Under the pieces are notes generated by a model that was not told where the DNA came from, did not search any database, and saw only the letters and a list, made by a program, of their open reading frames with translations. DNA of 64,000 nucleotides, taken from contig JAQMWT010000077.1 of NCBI GenBank assembly GCA_029834535.1, forward strand, positions 1 to 64,000, in the 5' to 3' direction. Positions 1-10,365 of this stretch are shown here, one piece after another (the first letter of the stretch is position 1; each line of letters opens with the position of its first letter). This DNA comes from Chrysophaeum taylorii. Its lineage: Eukaryota; Sar; Pelagophyceae; Pelagomonadales; Pelagomonadaceae. The position numbers and the translations under genes are program-made.

Positions 1-3000
1 TCCGACCGTCAGGCGGTCCGTCTCGAGGCGGTCGCGTCGCGCCGTAGGCGACATCGAGTCGCGGCCCTCGAGATTGGCCGAGGCCGCGATGACCTTTCGC
101 ACGCGGCGCGGCGCCGCTCTTTTGATACCGAGCGCGAGGCGCGCGCCGAACGAGTAGCCGAGGACGTCGAAGGTTTCAATTCTCGCGCGGTCGAGAGCGG
201 CCAGCAACGCCGCGACGTGGGCGTCGAAGGAAAAGGCCACGGGTCAACTTGGCGGGGCCCGAGGCGCCGTGACCGGTCAGATCGAATTTGATCACCTCGC
301 GGTCGTCGTCGCATAAGTCGCCGAGGCGAACGACGCGATCGAGGTCGGAATTGGTTCCGAAGAGTCCGTGGAGCACGACGAGCGGTTTGTTCTTCTTCTT
401 CCTTTCGCTCGGCGGAAAGAAATCGAAGCCTGGTGGTGGTGGTGGTGGTGGTCGAACACGCGACCACGCGAGAGAAACGGCGCCGACGCGGGTCGCGTCG
501 CCGACGAGGGCCGCGCGGACGGCCGCGCGGGCTCGAGCGTCGATTTTCCGGTGCGTCCGGACGTTCTCGCGCCTCGTCGTCGCGACTTTGGCTTCGATTA
601 CGACCGAGCGATCGTCGGCGAGGGCGCTTTCGAGGGCGGCCCGCGTCGAGCACCGCGCGAAGCCGCCGAGGAGACCGAAACCGGCGGCGAGCGCTTGGAA
701 GTCGGCTCGGTGCGGCGCCCCGAACAAAGGCTCGAATTCGGTTTCCTCGTCGAGCGCGTCGTCGGCGTCGAGGTCAGAAACCGGCAGGAACGAGAAGATG
801 GCGCCGCCGTTGTTGTTGACGAGGATGACCTTGAAAATACGACCTCGTTCTTTCTGGTCCGCCAGGATCCGAAGCGAACTGAGGTCGTGCAGCAGCGCTT
901 GGTCGCCGACGAGGAGAAAGACGGGCGTCGCGCCGCTGCCGGCCGACGCGTAGCCCGCGGCCGTCGCGAGGATGCCGTCGATGCCGGCGAGGCCGCGGTT
1001 CGCCGCGGCCGCGATGGGCACGCCGTAGGCGTCGACGTCTCGAATCGGCATCGAGTTGGACGCGAACAACCGGCCGCCTCGGGCGGCGCACGCCGCCGTC
1101 GTCAGCCGCGCGACCGCCGGTTCGGTGAGCTCGGGAGAGTCCAAAACGGCGCTACGCACGGCGGCCTCGGCCGCCCGAGAGAGGACGCCCGTCGTCAAGC
1201 TACTTGTTGTGCCTTGTCGTCGTCGTCGTCGTCGTCGTCTCGCGCTCAACGTCTCGGCGAATGCCGTTACCGAGCCGCGAAACCGAAAGGTCGCCGCGCC
1301 GTCGTCGTCGACGCGCGTCTCGTGGCCGTCGAGCGCCGTCGCCGCGATAATTTTTTCGGCGCCCGCGTCGAAGGCCGCGTCGAGCCACGCGCGCACCGCC
1401 GGAGGCAGCACGAATGACGCGCCAATCTGGAGCACGACGTCGGGCGCGACCGCCCGAGCGACGAGCGGCTCGGCAAAGACGACGCCCGGTCTTTGAACGC
1501 ATCCGATCTCCGCGCGGATCCCCGACTGCGGGTCGCAGTGGACGACCGTCCAGTCGCGGAGCACCTCGGTCACGAGCCATATCGCTGCTGCCCGCTCCGC
1601 CGCCGACTCGACGATCCGCCCGACCAAGACGACGCCGAAAGCGGCGCGATCGATCGTTTCCCACAACAACGCGTCTTCCGCGCCCGTTTGCTCGCCGAGC
1701 GCTCCTTCCGACACGAGCGGCTTGCAGCCGCGGTCCCACTTGAGAAACTTCGCCCCGCGCACGCACGCGCGATCCCACTCCCCCACGCGCGCGGGGTGAT
1801 CGGCTCGGGCGTGGCCAAACCCGCGCGCGCCGGCGACGACCCGCGAACGGGACCTGCGCGAAAATGAACGAAGCGAGAAACCGAGGCGTCCACCTCTGCG
1901 GGGAGCGAGATTCTCGCGAAAGGCCATGTTGAAGTGCGCGGGCATGCGCCGGGATTTCGCGGCCAAGACGCCGCGGGAGATCTCCGCGAGCTCGCCGAGC
2001 ATCGCGACGCGACTGCGCGTCGTCGTCGGTCGTCGTTTTCGCGCGTCGAAGTAACAACACTAATTAACTCGCTCGTCGGCCGGCCCGAGATCGCGCGACC
2101 ACTTGGCAGCCGTAGGACCCAAGCCGTCGAGCAGGCTGCGCTGTGACGAGAGGGCCTGGTCCGCGCCTACGAATTATACGACGTCGTTTTTTTTCGTTAT
2201 TTATCTCCGCACCGACGCCCCGAACTTCGGCGGGCCTGTCTGCCGTGAGCAGCACGAGAGGCACGCCGTCTTCGGTAGCCTCCGCCGCCGCGGGCAGCAA
2301 GTTCAAGGCGGCCGTCCCGGAGGTCGTGATCACCTGAAGGTCGATCGAGATCGATCGATTAACGACGGGACCGGCCGGCCGGCCGTGATACTATTTATCT
2401 CGAGATAGATCACCCACTCACCGCAGCGACCGAAGTTCCGGCGGCGCGTCCGTGACCGAGCCTGCGGCGGCGGCGGCGAGATATTATTATCCCGAAGTAC
2501 ACGAGCAACCCACGCGAAAAAACCGGCCGCGCGCTCGTCGTGGATCACCACCTAATTCGCGCGAGAAGAGGGCTCGTTTCTTTCTTCCTTCCCGATACGA
2601 AAGAATAGGGTGGCTCACGAGCTTTTTACTCGCGCGCGGGTGACCTACCGCCGCCGTCTCGATAAAAGGCTAAAATCGAGCGCGACGCACGACGGGCGGC
2701 CAGCGCGAGCGGCGTCGATCGAGACCCGGGACACGCGACAAACCTGTCGACGCCGCAGCGCACGAGCTCGTCGATGACTGCCGTCGCCCAGGCCGCGCCC
2801 GCAGTCGGTTGCCTGTGCGCCGGGATTTGTTTTATCCCCGGCGGGGCGGCACCGCACCTCTCGACGACCGGAACCGCGCACAACTCGGCGACGATGTTTT
2901 CGATCGCGGCTCGCGCGTCAGGGTTTGGCGACGACACCGAGAGCAACCCTCGTGCTCCGAGCCGCAGTTCGGTCCCGCACGAAAACGAGCACACAAAACT

Positions 3001-3564
3001 GCCGTCGTCGTTGCGCGACGCGTCCTGCGCTTCTAGGCCCTCGCCTTCTTCGGCCGCCGCCGCGAGAGCCCACCCGAGATCTTCGAGGGCCGCGCCCTCG
3101 AGGTCCCATGCTGCCGCGTCGTCTGCGACTCGCGGAAGCCGCGACGGCGGCGGCGCCTCGGAGCACACGCAACGCGCGAGCGCGTCGAGGGCGCGACGCT
3201 TTGCGTCGTGAAAGCCATCGCCGCTCGATATCGTTGTCGACAATTCGACGCCGCCGGACGACCGCCGCAGCTCGACGATGTCGTCCACGGATGCGATACC
3301 GCCCTGTATCCGCCTTCGCGCGGTGCTGGGTTGCGCGCGCAGCCATCCCAAAACCGACGACACGCCAGCGGCATCGCGGGCAACGCGTTGCACGTCCGTT
3401 GCTTGCTCGACGGCGGCAACGTCGCCTGTGGGAGCGATTGGCGGTGTTGGCACGAACGACTGCGCACGCAGCACGGCATCGCGCGCTGACCTCAGCGTGC
3501 CCGCGACGCCCTGGTAGCCCGCCGCGGATCCGAAGACCAGCAGAAAACAATATCGCTTCATCAT
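1..3564 (-). CDS. PHYLLO: PHYLLO-type fused MenD-MenH(-MenC), left copy, 3' end cut by the window
   Basis: Fused enzyme of phylloquinone (vitamin K1) synthesis, expected in the plastid. The start at 3564 gives [19 protein letters not shown], a signal-peptide-like leader with Tyr after a small-residue cleavage site. About 250 residues of unrecognised sequence follow; I see no isochorismate-synthase (MenF) motifs. MenD (SEPHCHC synthase) begins near 2800 with [15 protein letters not shown], continues through short exons containing [10 protein letters not shown] and [13 protein letters not shown] with [14 protein letters not shown], then a long exon (176-2002) with [23 protein letters not shown] and the thiamine-diphosphate region around [10 protein letters not shown] and [13 protein letters not shown]. 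MenH starts near 400 with [15 protein letters not shown]. Relative to the right copy a C-run differs near 250, shifting the frame at the start of MenH. One intron is only about 46 bp. The long MenD exon is open here but interrupted in the right copy. Confidence 0.85.
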
Positions 3565-3756
3565 CTTGAAGCGAGGACAGTATTTTTCATAACCCTAGAT
3601 GACTTTTTGTTTCTTATTATAACTCTCCTCCCCATCATGAAAAAAATCTCTGCTTTCTCGACCATCCGTCGCATTTCGTGAAACCTCCGACCGGCGAGGA
3701 ATCCTAATCGCCATTGTTGCGCACCCACCCGGAATGAATGAAGGATCATCACCACC

Positions 3757-3787
3757 TCGCTCGCTCGCTCGCTCGCTCGCTCGCTCG
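3757..3787. repeat. (CGCT)n microsatellite
   Basis: Tetranucleotide run in the interval between the PHYLLO start and the CLPTM1-like 3' end. The matching GAGC run in the other arm is at about 37137-37166. The rest of the 3565-3913 interval shows no gene. Confidence 0.9.
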
Positions 3788-3913
3788 AATATATTTTTAG
3801 AAATAGGGCGCGCTAAACCACCACCAAAGCCTCGGTGAGGACGCGAGACTCATACTACTGCATTATTACGGTAGCGTGTGCTCGCCACACATATATTGCA
3901 TTTATTCATTCAT

Positions 3914-3999
3914 TCATTGTGCGCTCGCCGGTTCGTCATCATCATCATCATCATCGTCGTCGTCGTCGTCGTCGTCCGGTTTGGGTGGTTGCGGACCCA

Positions 4000-4030
<31 letters not shown>

Positions 4031-5665
4031 CGCAGTCGTGGCGGCGAGTTGGTCGAAGGTCTGGCCAAACTCGTTGGCGCGGGACTTGTCGACGCCGTAG
4101 ATGTAACGTTGGTAGAGCGTGATGAGGAAGATGATGTCATCGCGGAAGCAGGCGAGGCGGTAGAGGAAGGGCTGGGGAATGATGAAGACGAAGAGGTCGT
4201 CGATGAAGGTGTTGAGAGCCTTGTAGACCATGGAGCGCCAGGGCAGGTGGGCGACGGACTTGAGACGGTAGTTGATGTAGATCTGCGGCGTAAGGGCGAC
4301 GAAGCCAAAGGCATAGATGAAGCCGACGCCGGTGGAGACGAGCCAGGAGTACCAACCCTTGTGCGTGCCGGTGACGAGCGAGTAGGCCGAAAACCCAAAG
4401 ATCAAGGGAACCACGGCGAAAGCGAGATGGGAGGTAGCAATTTGGTCGTACTCGGCGGTCGGCGACTTCGAATAATGTTCCTCTATCCGCAGGACGAAGC
4501 CAAAGGCGGTGCCCGGGGCTCTCTCCAAGGCGACGGCCTTGGTGAGTTTCCAGGCCTCCGTCGCGAGTCCGATGACGTTGGAGAGAATGACCATCCAAGA
4601 CGTCTCGTTGTCGAGGAGGTAGAGGAGGATGACGAGCTGCATGACGCAGTTGACGGCGATGGTCCTGGCCGAGATGCCGACCAAGTCCTTCTTTTCGCGC
4701 CAGAAGGTGACGCTATTTTTCACCGTCAACATCTCGAAGACCATGTGCAAGATCGAGACGACAGCCGTGAGGGCGAGGAGCCAGGGCTTAGTATTCGCGA
4801 GGACCTCGCGGACGACGTCGGTCTCGCCGTCCTTCGCGAGTCCCATATCCCGCTGCGTCGCCCACTGCTGCTCGAGGGAGTGCTGGAGCTGCCATTTTAT
4901 GAAGCCAATGGTGTCGTAGGAGGCCGTGAGCGCGACGGCCGCGAGGGTGTCGTTGACGGGCGCGTAATCCCGGCGCGTGAGCCAAAACTCGTCGACGCAC
5001 ACGAGCGGATACACCAAGCCGTCCTCGACCGTCACGAGCTCCTTCACCTGGGGCGGCACGCCGCCCCCGAAGTCCTTGGGGAGCGCAACGAGTCTGACGC
5101 GGAGGGTTGGCTTCCAATGCACGACGACGCCGACGTTGCCGTCGTTCTCGCTCCGGGGCGGGTCGGTCTCGCTCGCGAGGAGCGAGCGCGCCGCTCTCTG
5201 CTTCTCGAGCGGCAGAAACTTGGTGAGCTCGACCGTCGTCTTGGCGGCGACCTTGGGGTCGTCGTCGCCAAGAGCGTCCTCGAGCCGCAGCACGGCGTGT
5301 GCGAAGACGCTCTGGTTACGCCACGCGCGACCCACGACCTCGTGAGACGGACCAAACTCGAACACTCGCTCGCGCGCGTTTGACTTGGAAAAGTCGTTCC
5401 GCAGCGCAGCCTCGCGCCACCACAACGGCTCGTCGCCCATCAACGTCTCGCTCGCCGACAAGTACACCGACAACTCGAGCCTTTCACCGCCTCGCCACGC
5501 GCTCCTCACAGAATGGTGACGCCGCGTTTCCTCCCCTGGCGCCTCGTTGACGACCGAGCCCCGGAGCATCATGTTCACGACCGTCACGAGGAGCAGCGTC
5601 CGCGCGAGGCCCGACACCATCCCCGACATCGGGGACTCCTCATCTTGTTGTTGTTGATCAGCCAT
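3914..5665 (-). CDS. CLPTM1 family multi-pass membrane protein, left copy (open)
   Basis: Member of the CLPTM1 (cleft lip and palate transmembrane protein 1) family, ER/Golgi membrane proteins in animals and plants whose relatives include the ER lipid scramblase CLPTM1L. The C-terminal half carries the family signature: LLYLLDNETSWMVILSN, INYRLKSVAHLPWRSMVYKA, LNTFIDDLFVFII and YQRYIYGVDKSRANEFGQ. Several hydrophobic segments lie in the C-terminal 300 residues and one near the N-terminus (TLLLVTVVNMMLRG). I take the start at MADQQQQDEESPMSG (5665); the frame remains open upstream, but only 76 bp separate this ATG from the divergent coiled-coil gene. The C-terminus ends in a run of Ser then a run of Asp encoded by trinucleotide microsatellites, which probably varies in length. 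The copy at 35264-37010 is frameshifted. Confidence 0.88.
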
Positions 5666-5741
5666 CGCGAACCCTCCCCGACGTCGGGTCGTCAGTTTCG
5701 TTGAGGTTTGGCCTCTTTCCACGTCATCCGTAACGCCCTTC
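5666..5741. promoter_or_regulatory. Short divergent intergenic region (candidate bidirectional promoter)
   Basis: Seventy-six bases lie between the start codons of the CLPTM1-like gene (minus) and the coiled-coil gene (plus). Any promoter elements for both must be here or inside the genes. I see no clear TATA box. The arrangement is repeated in the other arm (about 35189-35263). Confidence 0.35.
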
Positions 5742-7370
5742 ATGCCGGGCGATGATGACGCTGCGGCGGCTGCCGCGCGCCTCAAGCTCAAGTTCTCAAA
5801 GTTCGCGCAGGCAAGCGTCGTGGACCCCCTGGTCGAGGAGGAGAAGCGCATGAGGGCCAACTTGCGGCTCGGACTCTCGACGTTGTTAGACATGCACAAC
5901 CCCGCAGAGCTGGGGTCGTTGTGTGGGTCGCTCGGGCTCGTCGCCGAGTGCGAGGTCGGGACGCACGCCGAGAAGAAGGCGGGAATCATGCGCTACATCG
6001 ACGAGGAGGGGATGCGGTTGGGGTCGACCGAGAAGGCGCACATGCGCGCGCTCGACATGATGTGGGACGGCATCTTATTCGAGTATTTGCGCGTCGAAGG
6101 CCAGCCACTGAGGTCAGCGCGCTTCAACCCTCGCGCGTTTACGTTACAGTTGTGGCGGCGGCGCGCGACTTTTGTGGGCGGGGGCGCGACCGTGTTTAGG
6201 CCACACTACGTACCGCGGCACGCGCGGTCGCGCGGCGACGAACCTCGCCGAGCCGAGGACGTCGAGGGGCTCATGCGGGGGGTCGAGGCCAAGGAGGCGG
6301 CCGTCAAGCACGTCGAACTCAAGGTGCGCAAGGAGCGCGACTACCGCAACGTCGTGCGCTACCTGTCCGACTCGACGTCGCTCCGAGACTACGAAAGAGA
6401 CGCGAGGTCGTACCTCGTCCACGAGCTCGAGGCGGCGAGGGCGCGCAACGACCATTACAGCGCCAGCCTCGACCTGACGGCCGAACACCTTGGCGAGCTC
6501 GAGAAGAAGTACGACGACGTCACGGGCGCCCTCGTCGCGCAGCTGGGAACTCTCGAGGCCGAGCTACGATTTTTCACCGAAAATCACTTCGTCGAGGCCG
6601 CGACCGAGAACCAACACGTGCTTGCTGGTCTGAGGCAGTTTCTGAAGACGCCAGGCCCGGCCGACGGGGAGGACGCCGCTGTTGCCAATCGGGTTGTCGC
6701 CGCGAGACAGCCTCCACCCTCGGCGCTCGACGCCGCCGAGCTGTGCGCGATGGCCTTTGCCAAGCACGACGCCGACGTGCAGAGCGCGACGCGACGCGCC
6801 GCGGCGGGCGAGGCCTCGTTCGCCGCGGCCTCGGCGTCGAGCGAGAGACGTGCGGCCGAGGGCGCAGCGCAGACCGCGCGCGCCGCACGCGCCGAGCGCC
6901 GCGGGTGCGACCTCGTCGCGCGGCTCGCCGAAAGCGCCGACGCGCTGGCATTCGAGCGTTCTGCGCGTCTGGCCGAGCTCGAGGCCTCCCGGCAGGCGCT
7001 CGAGGCGGCGGTCGAGCGGTGCCGGCGCCTCGAGGACGAACGCGATGCTACCGCGCCGCTCTTGTGGGCGTTACTCTGCGTCGACAGCAACCGCGTTACC
7101 CACATCGCCGCCCGCGCCGCCGCCACCCTCGCCATCGTGCCGTCGATCGATGTCGCCTGGCAAGAGGTGGAGCGATGGAACATGGACCGCGAGGAGGTCG
7201 AGCTGCGAACGTACGAGGCGCTCCGCGGTCCCACGCCCAAGGTCAGCACCAAGAAAAAGAAGAAAAAGAAGAAGAAGAAGACAGTGATGAGCGGCGCCCC
7301 CCGATTGTTGACTTCAACCCCCGCCAAGAAGAAGAAGAATAAGAAGAAGAAGAAGAGAAAAAACGCTTGA
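5742..7370 (+). CDS. Alanine-rich coiled-coil protein, left copy (open)
   Basis: 542-residue protein of unknown function. Residues 1-140 look globular (LRLGLSTLLDMHNPAELGSL, then a conserved-looking block to LRVEGQPLRSARF). From about residue 180 to 440 the sequence is rich in Ala, Glu and Arg with heptad-like spacing, consistent with a long coiled coil (e.g. VKHVELKVRKERDYRN and LAFERSARLAELEASRQALE). The C-terminus has two lysine-rich runs encoded by AAG/AAA microsatellite, which could act as a nuclear or nucleolar signal or could simply be slippage. It is divergent from the CLPTM1-like gene and 26 bp upstream of the DUF4239-like gene on the same strand. No family recognised; the other-arm copy (33563-35188) is frameshifted. 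Confidence 0.6.
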   Translation: MPGDDDAAAAAARLKLKFSKFAQASVVDPLVEEEKRMRANLRLGLSTLLDMHNPAELGSLCGSLGLVAECEVGTHAEKKAGIMRYIDEEGMRLGSTEKAHMRALDMMWDGILFEYLRVEGQPLRSARFNPRAFTLQLWRRRATFVGGGATVFRPHYVPRHARSRGDEPRRAEDVEGLMRGVEAKEAAVKHVELKVRKERDYRNVVRYLSDSTSLRDYERDARSYLVHELEAARARNDHYSASLDLTAEHLGELEKKYDDVTGALVAQLGTLEAELRFFTENHFVEAATENQHVLAGLRQFLKTPGPADGEDAAVANRVVAARQPPPSALDAAELCAMAFAKHDADVQSATRRAAAGEASFAAASASSERRAAEGAAQTARAARAERRGCDLVARLAESADALAFERSARLAELEASRQALEAAVERCRRLEDERDATAPLLWALLCVDSNRVTHIAARAAATLAIVPSIDVAWQEVERWNMDREEVELRTYEALRGPTPKVSTKKKKKKKKKKTVMSGAPRLLTSTPAKKKKNKKKKKRKNA

Positions 7371-7396
7371 TGATAAAGCGCTGAAAGCGGCCGATC

Positions 7397-8590
7397 ATGG
7401 CCCCATGGGTGGTAGTCGTGATCCCCGTTGTGTTCGGGTTCGCGCCCCAGGGACCTCGGGTCGTGGGTCGAAGGGTCTGGTCGCGGGTGGACGAGGAATG
7501 CGTCCTCCCAATGGACGAGGCCCAGCTCGAGGCCACGCGACAGGATCTCGAAGCCCAAACGCGAACCTTCGACGCGACGCTCGCCGCGTTGCCGTTCGTG
7601 ATGCCGACGCTCGCGTTCGCGTCGTACGAGTTCGTCGCCCGCGAGACGCGCGAAGCCCTCGATTTGTTCGGGGGACGGAACTGGCTGTCGATTGATGGCA
7701 ACGCTTACGAGATCGAAATTCTAGCGCCGCTCGTCAACGGCGTCGTCATGCCCTCCATCGCCATCGCCCTCGGGACCGTGGCCGCGACAACCATCTCGAG
7801 CCTGCGCGACCGCCAGCTCGAGGTCCGCGAGCGCCTTAACTCCGAGCTCTGCGACCTCGAGTTGTTGCGCGCGGCCGTCAACGCGCTCGACGACGACGAC
7901 TTCAAGCTCGCGCGAGGCGTCGACCAGCCCGCCGCCCTCGCGACGGCGCTCCTCCGCGACTACGTCTCGCGCCTCATCCTCGAGGCGAAACCGGGCACGA
8001 CCACCAGAACTCTCGAGACGAGACGCGTCACCGATAACGAGCTCGCGCCCCTCGCCGCGCTCCTGCATTCCGTCGACGATTCGACAAAGCGCAGCGAGCC
8101 CGTGCCCGCGACGGCCCACCCTCTCATCGCCTCGCTCTCGAACCACCGCTCCTACCGACTCGCCTTACAGGCGGCGACCTATCCGCCCATCCACTACGCC
8201 GTCCTCGCCTTCCTCTCCCTTTCCATCCTCGTATCGTACCTCCTCGAGTCGGATCAGGAGGTCTTGCGCTTCGTGGACGCCCTCCAGCTCAGACTCCTCT
8301 TTTCGGTCCTTGTTGGCGTCTTCACCGCCTTCGCCTCCCTCATCGTCGACCTCTCCGATCTCAACCGCGGCGGCTTCCGCGTCACGCCTGCCTACGCCCA
8401 GCTCTTCGCCATCCATGACCAGCTCGACTTTGACCTCTGCCACAAGCAGGGCGGCCAATCCGACAGCATCCTCTCCGAAGTCCTCCTCAACAAGCCCGCC
8501 TTGACCAACACCACTGGCCTCTTCACCCTCAACAACAACAACAACAACATTGTGAACAATAATTTCGACCCGCAGCAGCAGCCTTCCTAA
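7397..8590 (+). CDS. DUF4239-like (bestrophin-like) membrane protein, probably plastid-targeted, left copy
   Basis: 397-residue membrane protein. The N-terminus MAPWVVVVIPVVFGFAPQGP reads as a signal peptide ending in an FAP motif followed by Arg-rich sequence, the bipartite presequence of plastid proteins in algae with red secondary plastids. Hydrophobic segments occur near residues 55-75, 105-135, 260-285 and 295-320. The core (LVNGVVMPSIAIALGTVAAT, then TISSLRDRQLEVRERLNSEL) resembles the DUF4239/bestrophin-like family, predicted ion-channel-like proteins; this is a motif-level judgement. The C-terminus is an Asn-rich low-complexity tail from AAC repeats. The stop lies about 60 bp before the inverted-repeat inner junction. 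The right-arm copy (32364-33546) is broken. Confidence 0.6.
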   Translation: MAPWVVVVIPVVFGFAPQGPRVVGRRVWSRVDEECVLPMDEAQLEATRQDLEAQTRTFDATLAALPFVMPTLAFASYEFVARETREALDLFGGRNWLSIDGNAYEIEILAPLVNGVVMPSIAIALGTVAATTISSLRDRQLEVRERLNSELCDLELLRAAVNALDDDDFKLARGVDQPAALATALLRDYVSRLILEAKPGTTTRTLETRRVTDNELAPLAALLHSVDDSTKRSEPVPATAHPLIASLSNHRSYRLALQAATYPPIHYAVLAFLSLSILVSYLLESDQEVLRFVDALQLRLLFSVLVGVFTAFASLIVDLSDLNRGGFRVTPAYAQLFAIHDQLDFDLCHKQGGQSDSILSEVLLNKPALTNTTGLFTLNNNNNNIVNNNFDPQQQPS

Positions 8591-8646
8591 TCATCCTGTT
8601 TCTAGCACGAGACGCGAGCGCGGGCGCTTATTTTTTCTCCATCCTT

Positions 8647-8673
8647 ATCATCATCATCATCATCATCATCATC
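8647..8673. repeat. ATC microsatellite at the inner end of the left arm
   Basis: Run of TCA/ATC triplets. Homology with the right arm stops inside it; beyond it the left side leads into the GT25-like gene, whereas the right side leads into a retroelement. Confidence 0.85.
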
Positions 8674-8819
8674 CTCTTGTGATCTCATTATGGCGAACGG
8701 GCGGATGGACGTGCGGCTCTTCGACCGACATCGTCGGTCCGGAAAGGCCCAGGTAGATAGATACCTCCGGCTAGAGGCGCGGGAAATCCGAGCTACTATG
8801 TGTATAATACGCGCGAGAA

Positions 8820-9626
8820 CTACGACGACGACGACGACGACGCGGAGGGTTGTTGTGCATCTGCGTGTGAAGATGATCCCCACTTGAAGCGGCGGCGTGT
8901 GGGGGTAAAGCGGTCGCGGGCTTGGCGATCCGAGGAGGCGGCCGGGGCGTCGGGGTCTTGTCGCGCGAGTTCCCAGCAGAGACCCGGGTCCGCAGCGAGA
9001 CAGATGCCCGCGTCATCTGCAACGTCGGAAACGAGCTGGTCGATGGGATTCCAGGTCTCCGCCGCGAGGACCTTATCGAGCGCGTCCGCGAGGCGAGCGG
9101 CCGCGGCCGGGGAGAGCAGAGCCACAGCGGGATTTCCGGCCATGACTCGACACGAGGAGGCCACGATCGGCCACTCCTCGAACACCGCGCCCGGGCCCCA
9201 CCCGGTCGGCGGGGGACCAAAACTCATGCCCGCATGCTCGGAATAGGGCGCCGGCATCCCCAGGGCGTGCAAAAAGCAGTTCCGGTCGAGCCGGCTGAGT
9301 CGCGACCGGAAATCCGACGCAAACACGGCGTCGTCTTCGCCGACCAGTACCCACGCGTCGACCGCCGCCGCCGCGAAACGGAGCGCCCGAACCCACGACA
9401 ACACGATCGCGTTCGCCGCGGGACCACGCCACTGCGTCTCGCGACGCATCATGCGCGCCTCGTGTCGACGCTTCGCGCCGCGATACGTCTCGTCGTCCGG
9501 AACAACGCCCGGAACGCGCACCACGCGGAGCCTGTGGTGCCTGGCCTGCTCGACTTGGACAGCCAGCCGCGCCGCATTCGACTCAAGATTGATGCAGAAA
9601 AAAGCCAGTTCATCTGCCGATGACAT
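8820..9626 (-). CDS. Glycosyltransferase family 25-like protein
   Basis: 268 residues. The pattern fits the GT25 fold (LPS and collagen galactosyltransferase relatives): an N-terminal ELAFFCINLESNAAR strand-loop (the family's xINLxxxxxR), a middle segment LSWVRALRFAAAA followed by WVLVGEDDAVF with the metal- and sugar-nucleotide-binding EDDA motif, then GNPAVALLSPAAAARLADAL and NPIDQLVSDVADDAGICLA matching the family's C-terminal block with its conserved PxDxxV. It likely transfers a sugar from a nucleotide sugar in the Golgi or cytosol; no signal peptide or membrane anchor is visible from this start, so an upstream exon may be missing. The Ser-rich C-terminus is a trinucleotide run. The gene is outside the inverted repeat. 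Confidence 0.6.
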   Translation of the reverse strand: MSSADELAFFCINLESNAARLAVQVEQARHHRLRVVRVPGVVPDDETYRGAKRRHEARMMRRETQWRGPAANAIVLSWVRALRFAAAAVDAWVLVGEDDAVFASDFRSRLSRLDRNCFLHALGMPAPYSEHAGMSFGPPPTGWGPGAVFEEWPIVASSCRVMAGNPAVALLSPAAAARLADALDKVLAAETWNPIDQLVSDVADDAGICLAADPGLCWELARQDPDAPAASSDRQARDRFTPTRRRFKWGSSSHADAQQPSASSSSSS

Positions 9627-9639
9627 CCCCCGATAAAAC

Positions 9640-9893
9640 GACCGCCTGAAGCACCCCCTTTTTCACACCTTCAAGCACCCTGCACGCACCGCGCCTGTCG
9701 ACCTTAAACCACCCCAGCCCAATTCAAGGGGCGCATGCTTATAATCCCAGCGCGTGGGACCAGAGTCACTGGGAGTTCACAGGGGCGGGGATAGAAAGGG
9801 GGATTGAGGGTGAGTTGATGGCCTGTCGCCAGTTGTCATGGTTTTAAGCGAAGGAGTACCAGGTCTCCGCCAGTATGTCGAATCTGCGGAGTG
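9640..9893. other. Non-coding interval with one copy of a dispersed GTCGAC-type motif
   Basis: No gene seen. At about 9650-9710 it holds 'cttcaagcaccctgcacgca' followed by 'gtcgacctta', a version of the motif also found at 44515-44585, 50690-50740, 53660-53725 and as an array at 58616-58975. The Copia element inserted just to the right. Confidence 0.5.
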
Positions 9894-9895
9894 CC

Positions 9896-10206
9896 TGCAG
9901 AGCATTTAGCAAGCAGTGGTAAGTCACCTGGGAAACCATCCCGTCTCATCGTGTCCGTCTGGAAGGTTAATTCGGGGAATGAAAGGTATGTTCCCTATAT
10001 CCTCAGAACACGACAGGCGGCATCTAGAACTACACGAGAAAGGTTAAGTGTATAGTGCTACATACCTCGGGACGCGCTAGACCATGATGATGAGCGTAGG
10101 CACAAATCAGAGGACTATTTGATTGTGTAGAAAGGAAGAAGAAGGGTAAGGAAGAGATCACGTTCTCAACGGACGGATAAGGGTAAGAGGCAGCAGATTT
10201 CTCTGC
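9896..10206 (-). repeat. 3' LTR of the Copia element
   Basis: About 311 bp, with the 5' LTR at 21729-22040 as its near-identical partner (two differences seen). The ends are inverted (GCAGAG at one, CTCTGC at the other), and the transcription-sense start GCAGAGAAATCTGC can fold into a small hairpin. Confidence 0.93.
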
Positions 10207-10216
10207 CCCCCCTCGA
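10207..10216 (-). promoter_or_regulatory. Polypurine tract of the Copia element
   Basis: On the minus strand a GAGGGGGG run abuts the start of the 3' LTR, the expected place for the plus-strand primer of reverse transcription. Confidence 0.7.
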
Positions 10217-10365
10217 GATGTCTTAAGTGCAAGGTGTGACTGTAGAGCATCTCTTGAGAAAGATGATGGTGAAGAAGAAAGAAAGAAAAAAAAAGAAAAG
10301 AAGGAGAATACAGTCTTGGTGATCTCAGAGGTCACATAAGAGGCATCAAGAGTGTAACAGGTGTT

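Larger units (their letters stand above)
1..8670. repeat. Left arm of a large inverted repeat (>=8.6 kb)
   Basis: This stretch is the reverse complement of 32292-40923: position x on the left matches about 40924-x on the right (offset drifting by a few bases through small indels). It carries PHYLLO (3' part missing at the window edge), the CLPTM1-like gene, the coiled-coil gene and the DUF4239-like gene in the same relative order as the right arm. The inner end lies in an ATC microsatellite (8647-8673); the outer end is beyond the window. Open reading frames on this arm are mostly intact, while the right arm has many single- and di-nucleotide indels, so this is probably the better copy of the locus or the better-sequenced one. 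Confidence 0.95.

Noticed and set aside
368-1417. Long plus-strand open frame antisense to PHYLLO (and its mirror at 39181-40554, minus)
   Set aside because: Shadow of a GC-rich MenD/MenH coding exon; the sense frame carries the conserved motifs and the antisense translation is Arg/Glu low-complexity.
2626-3564. N-terminal 250 residues of the fused gene as MenF (isochorismate synthase)
   Set aside because: None of the chorismate-binding motifs could be found; left as unknown.
4049-5383. 444-codon plus-strand open frame antisense to the CLPTM1-like gene
   Set aside because: Sense frame has an unmistakable family match; the antisense frame has none.
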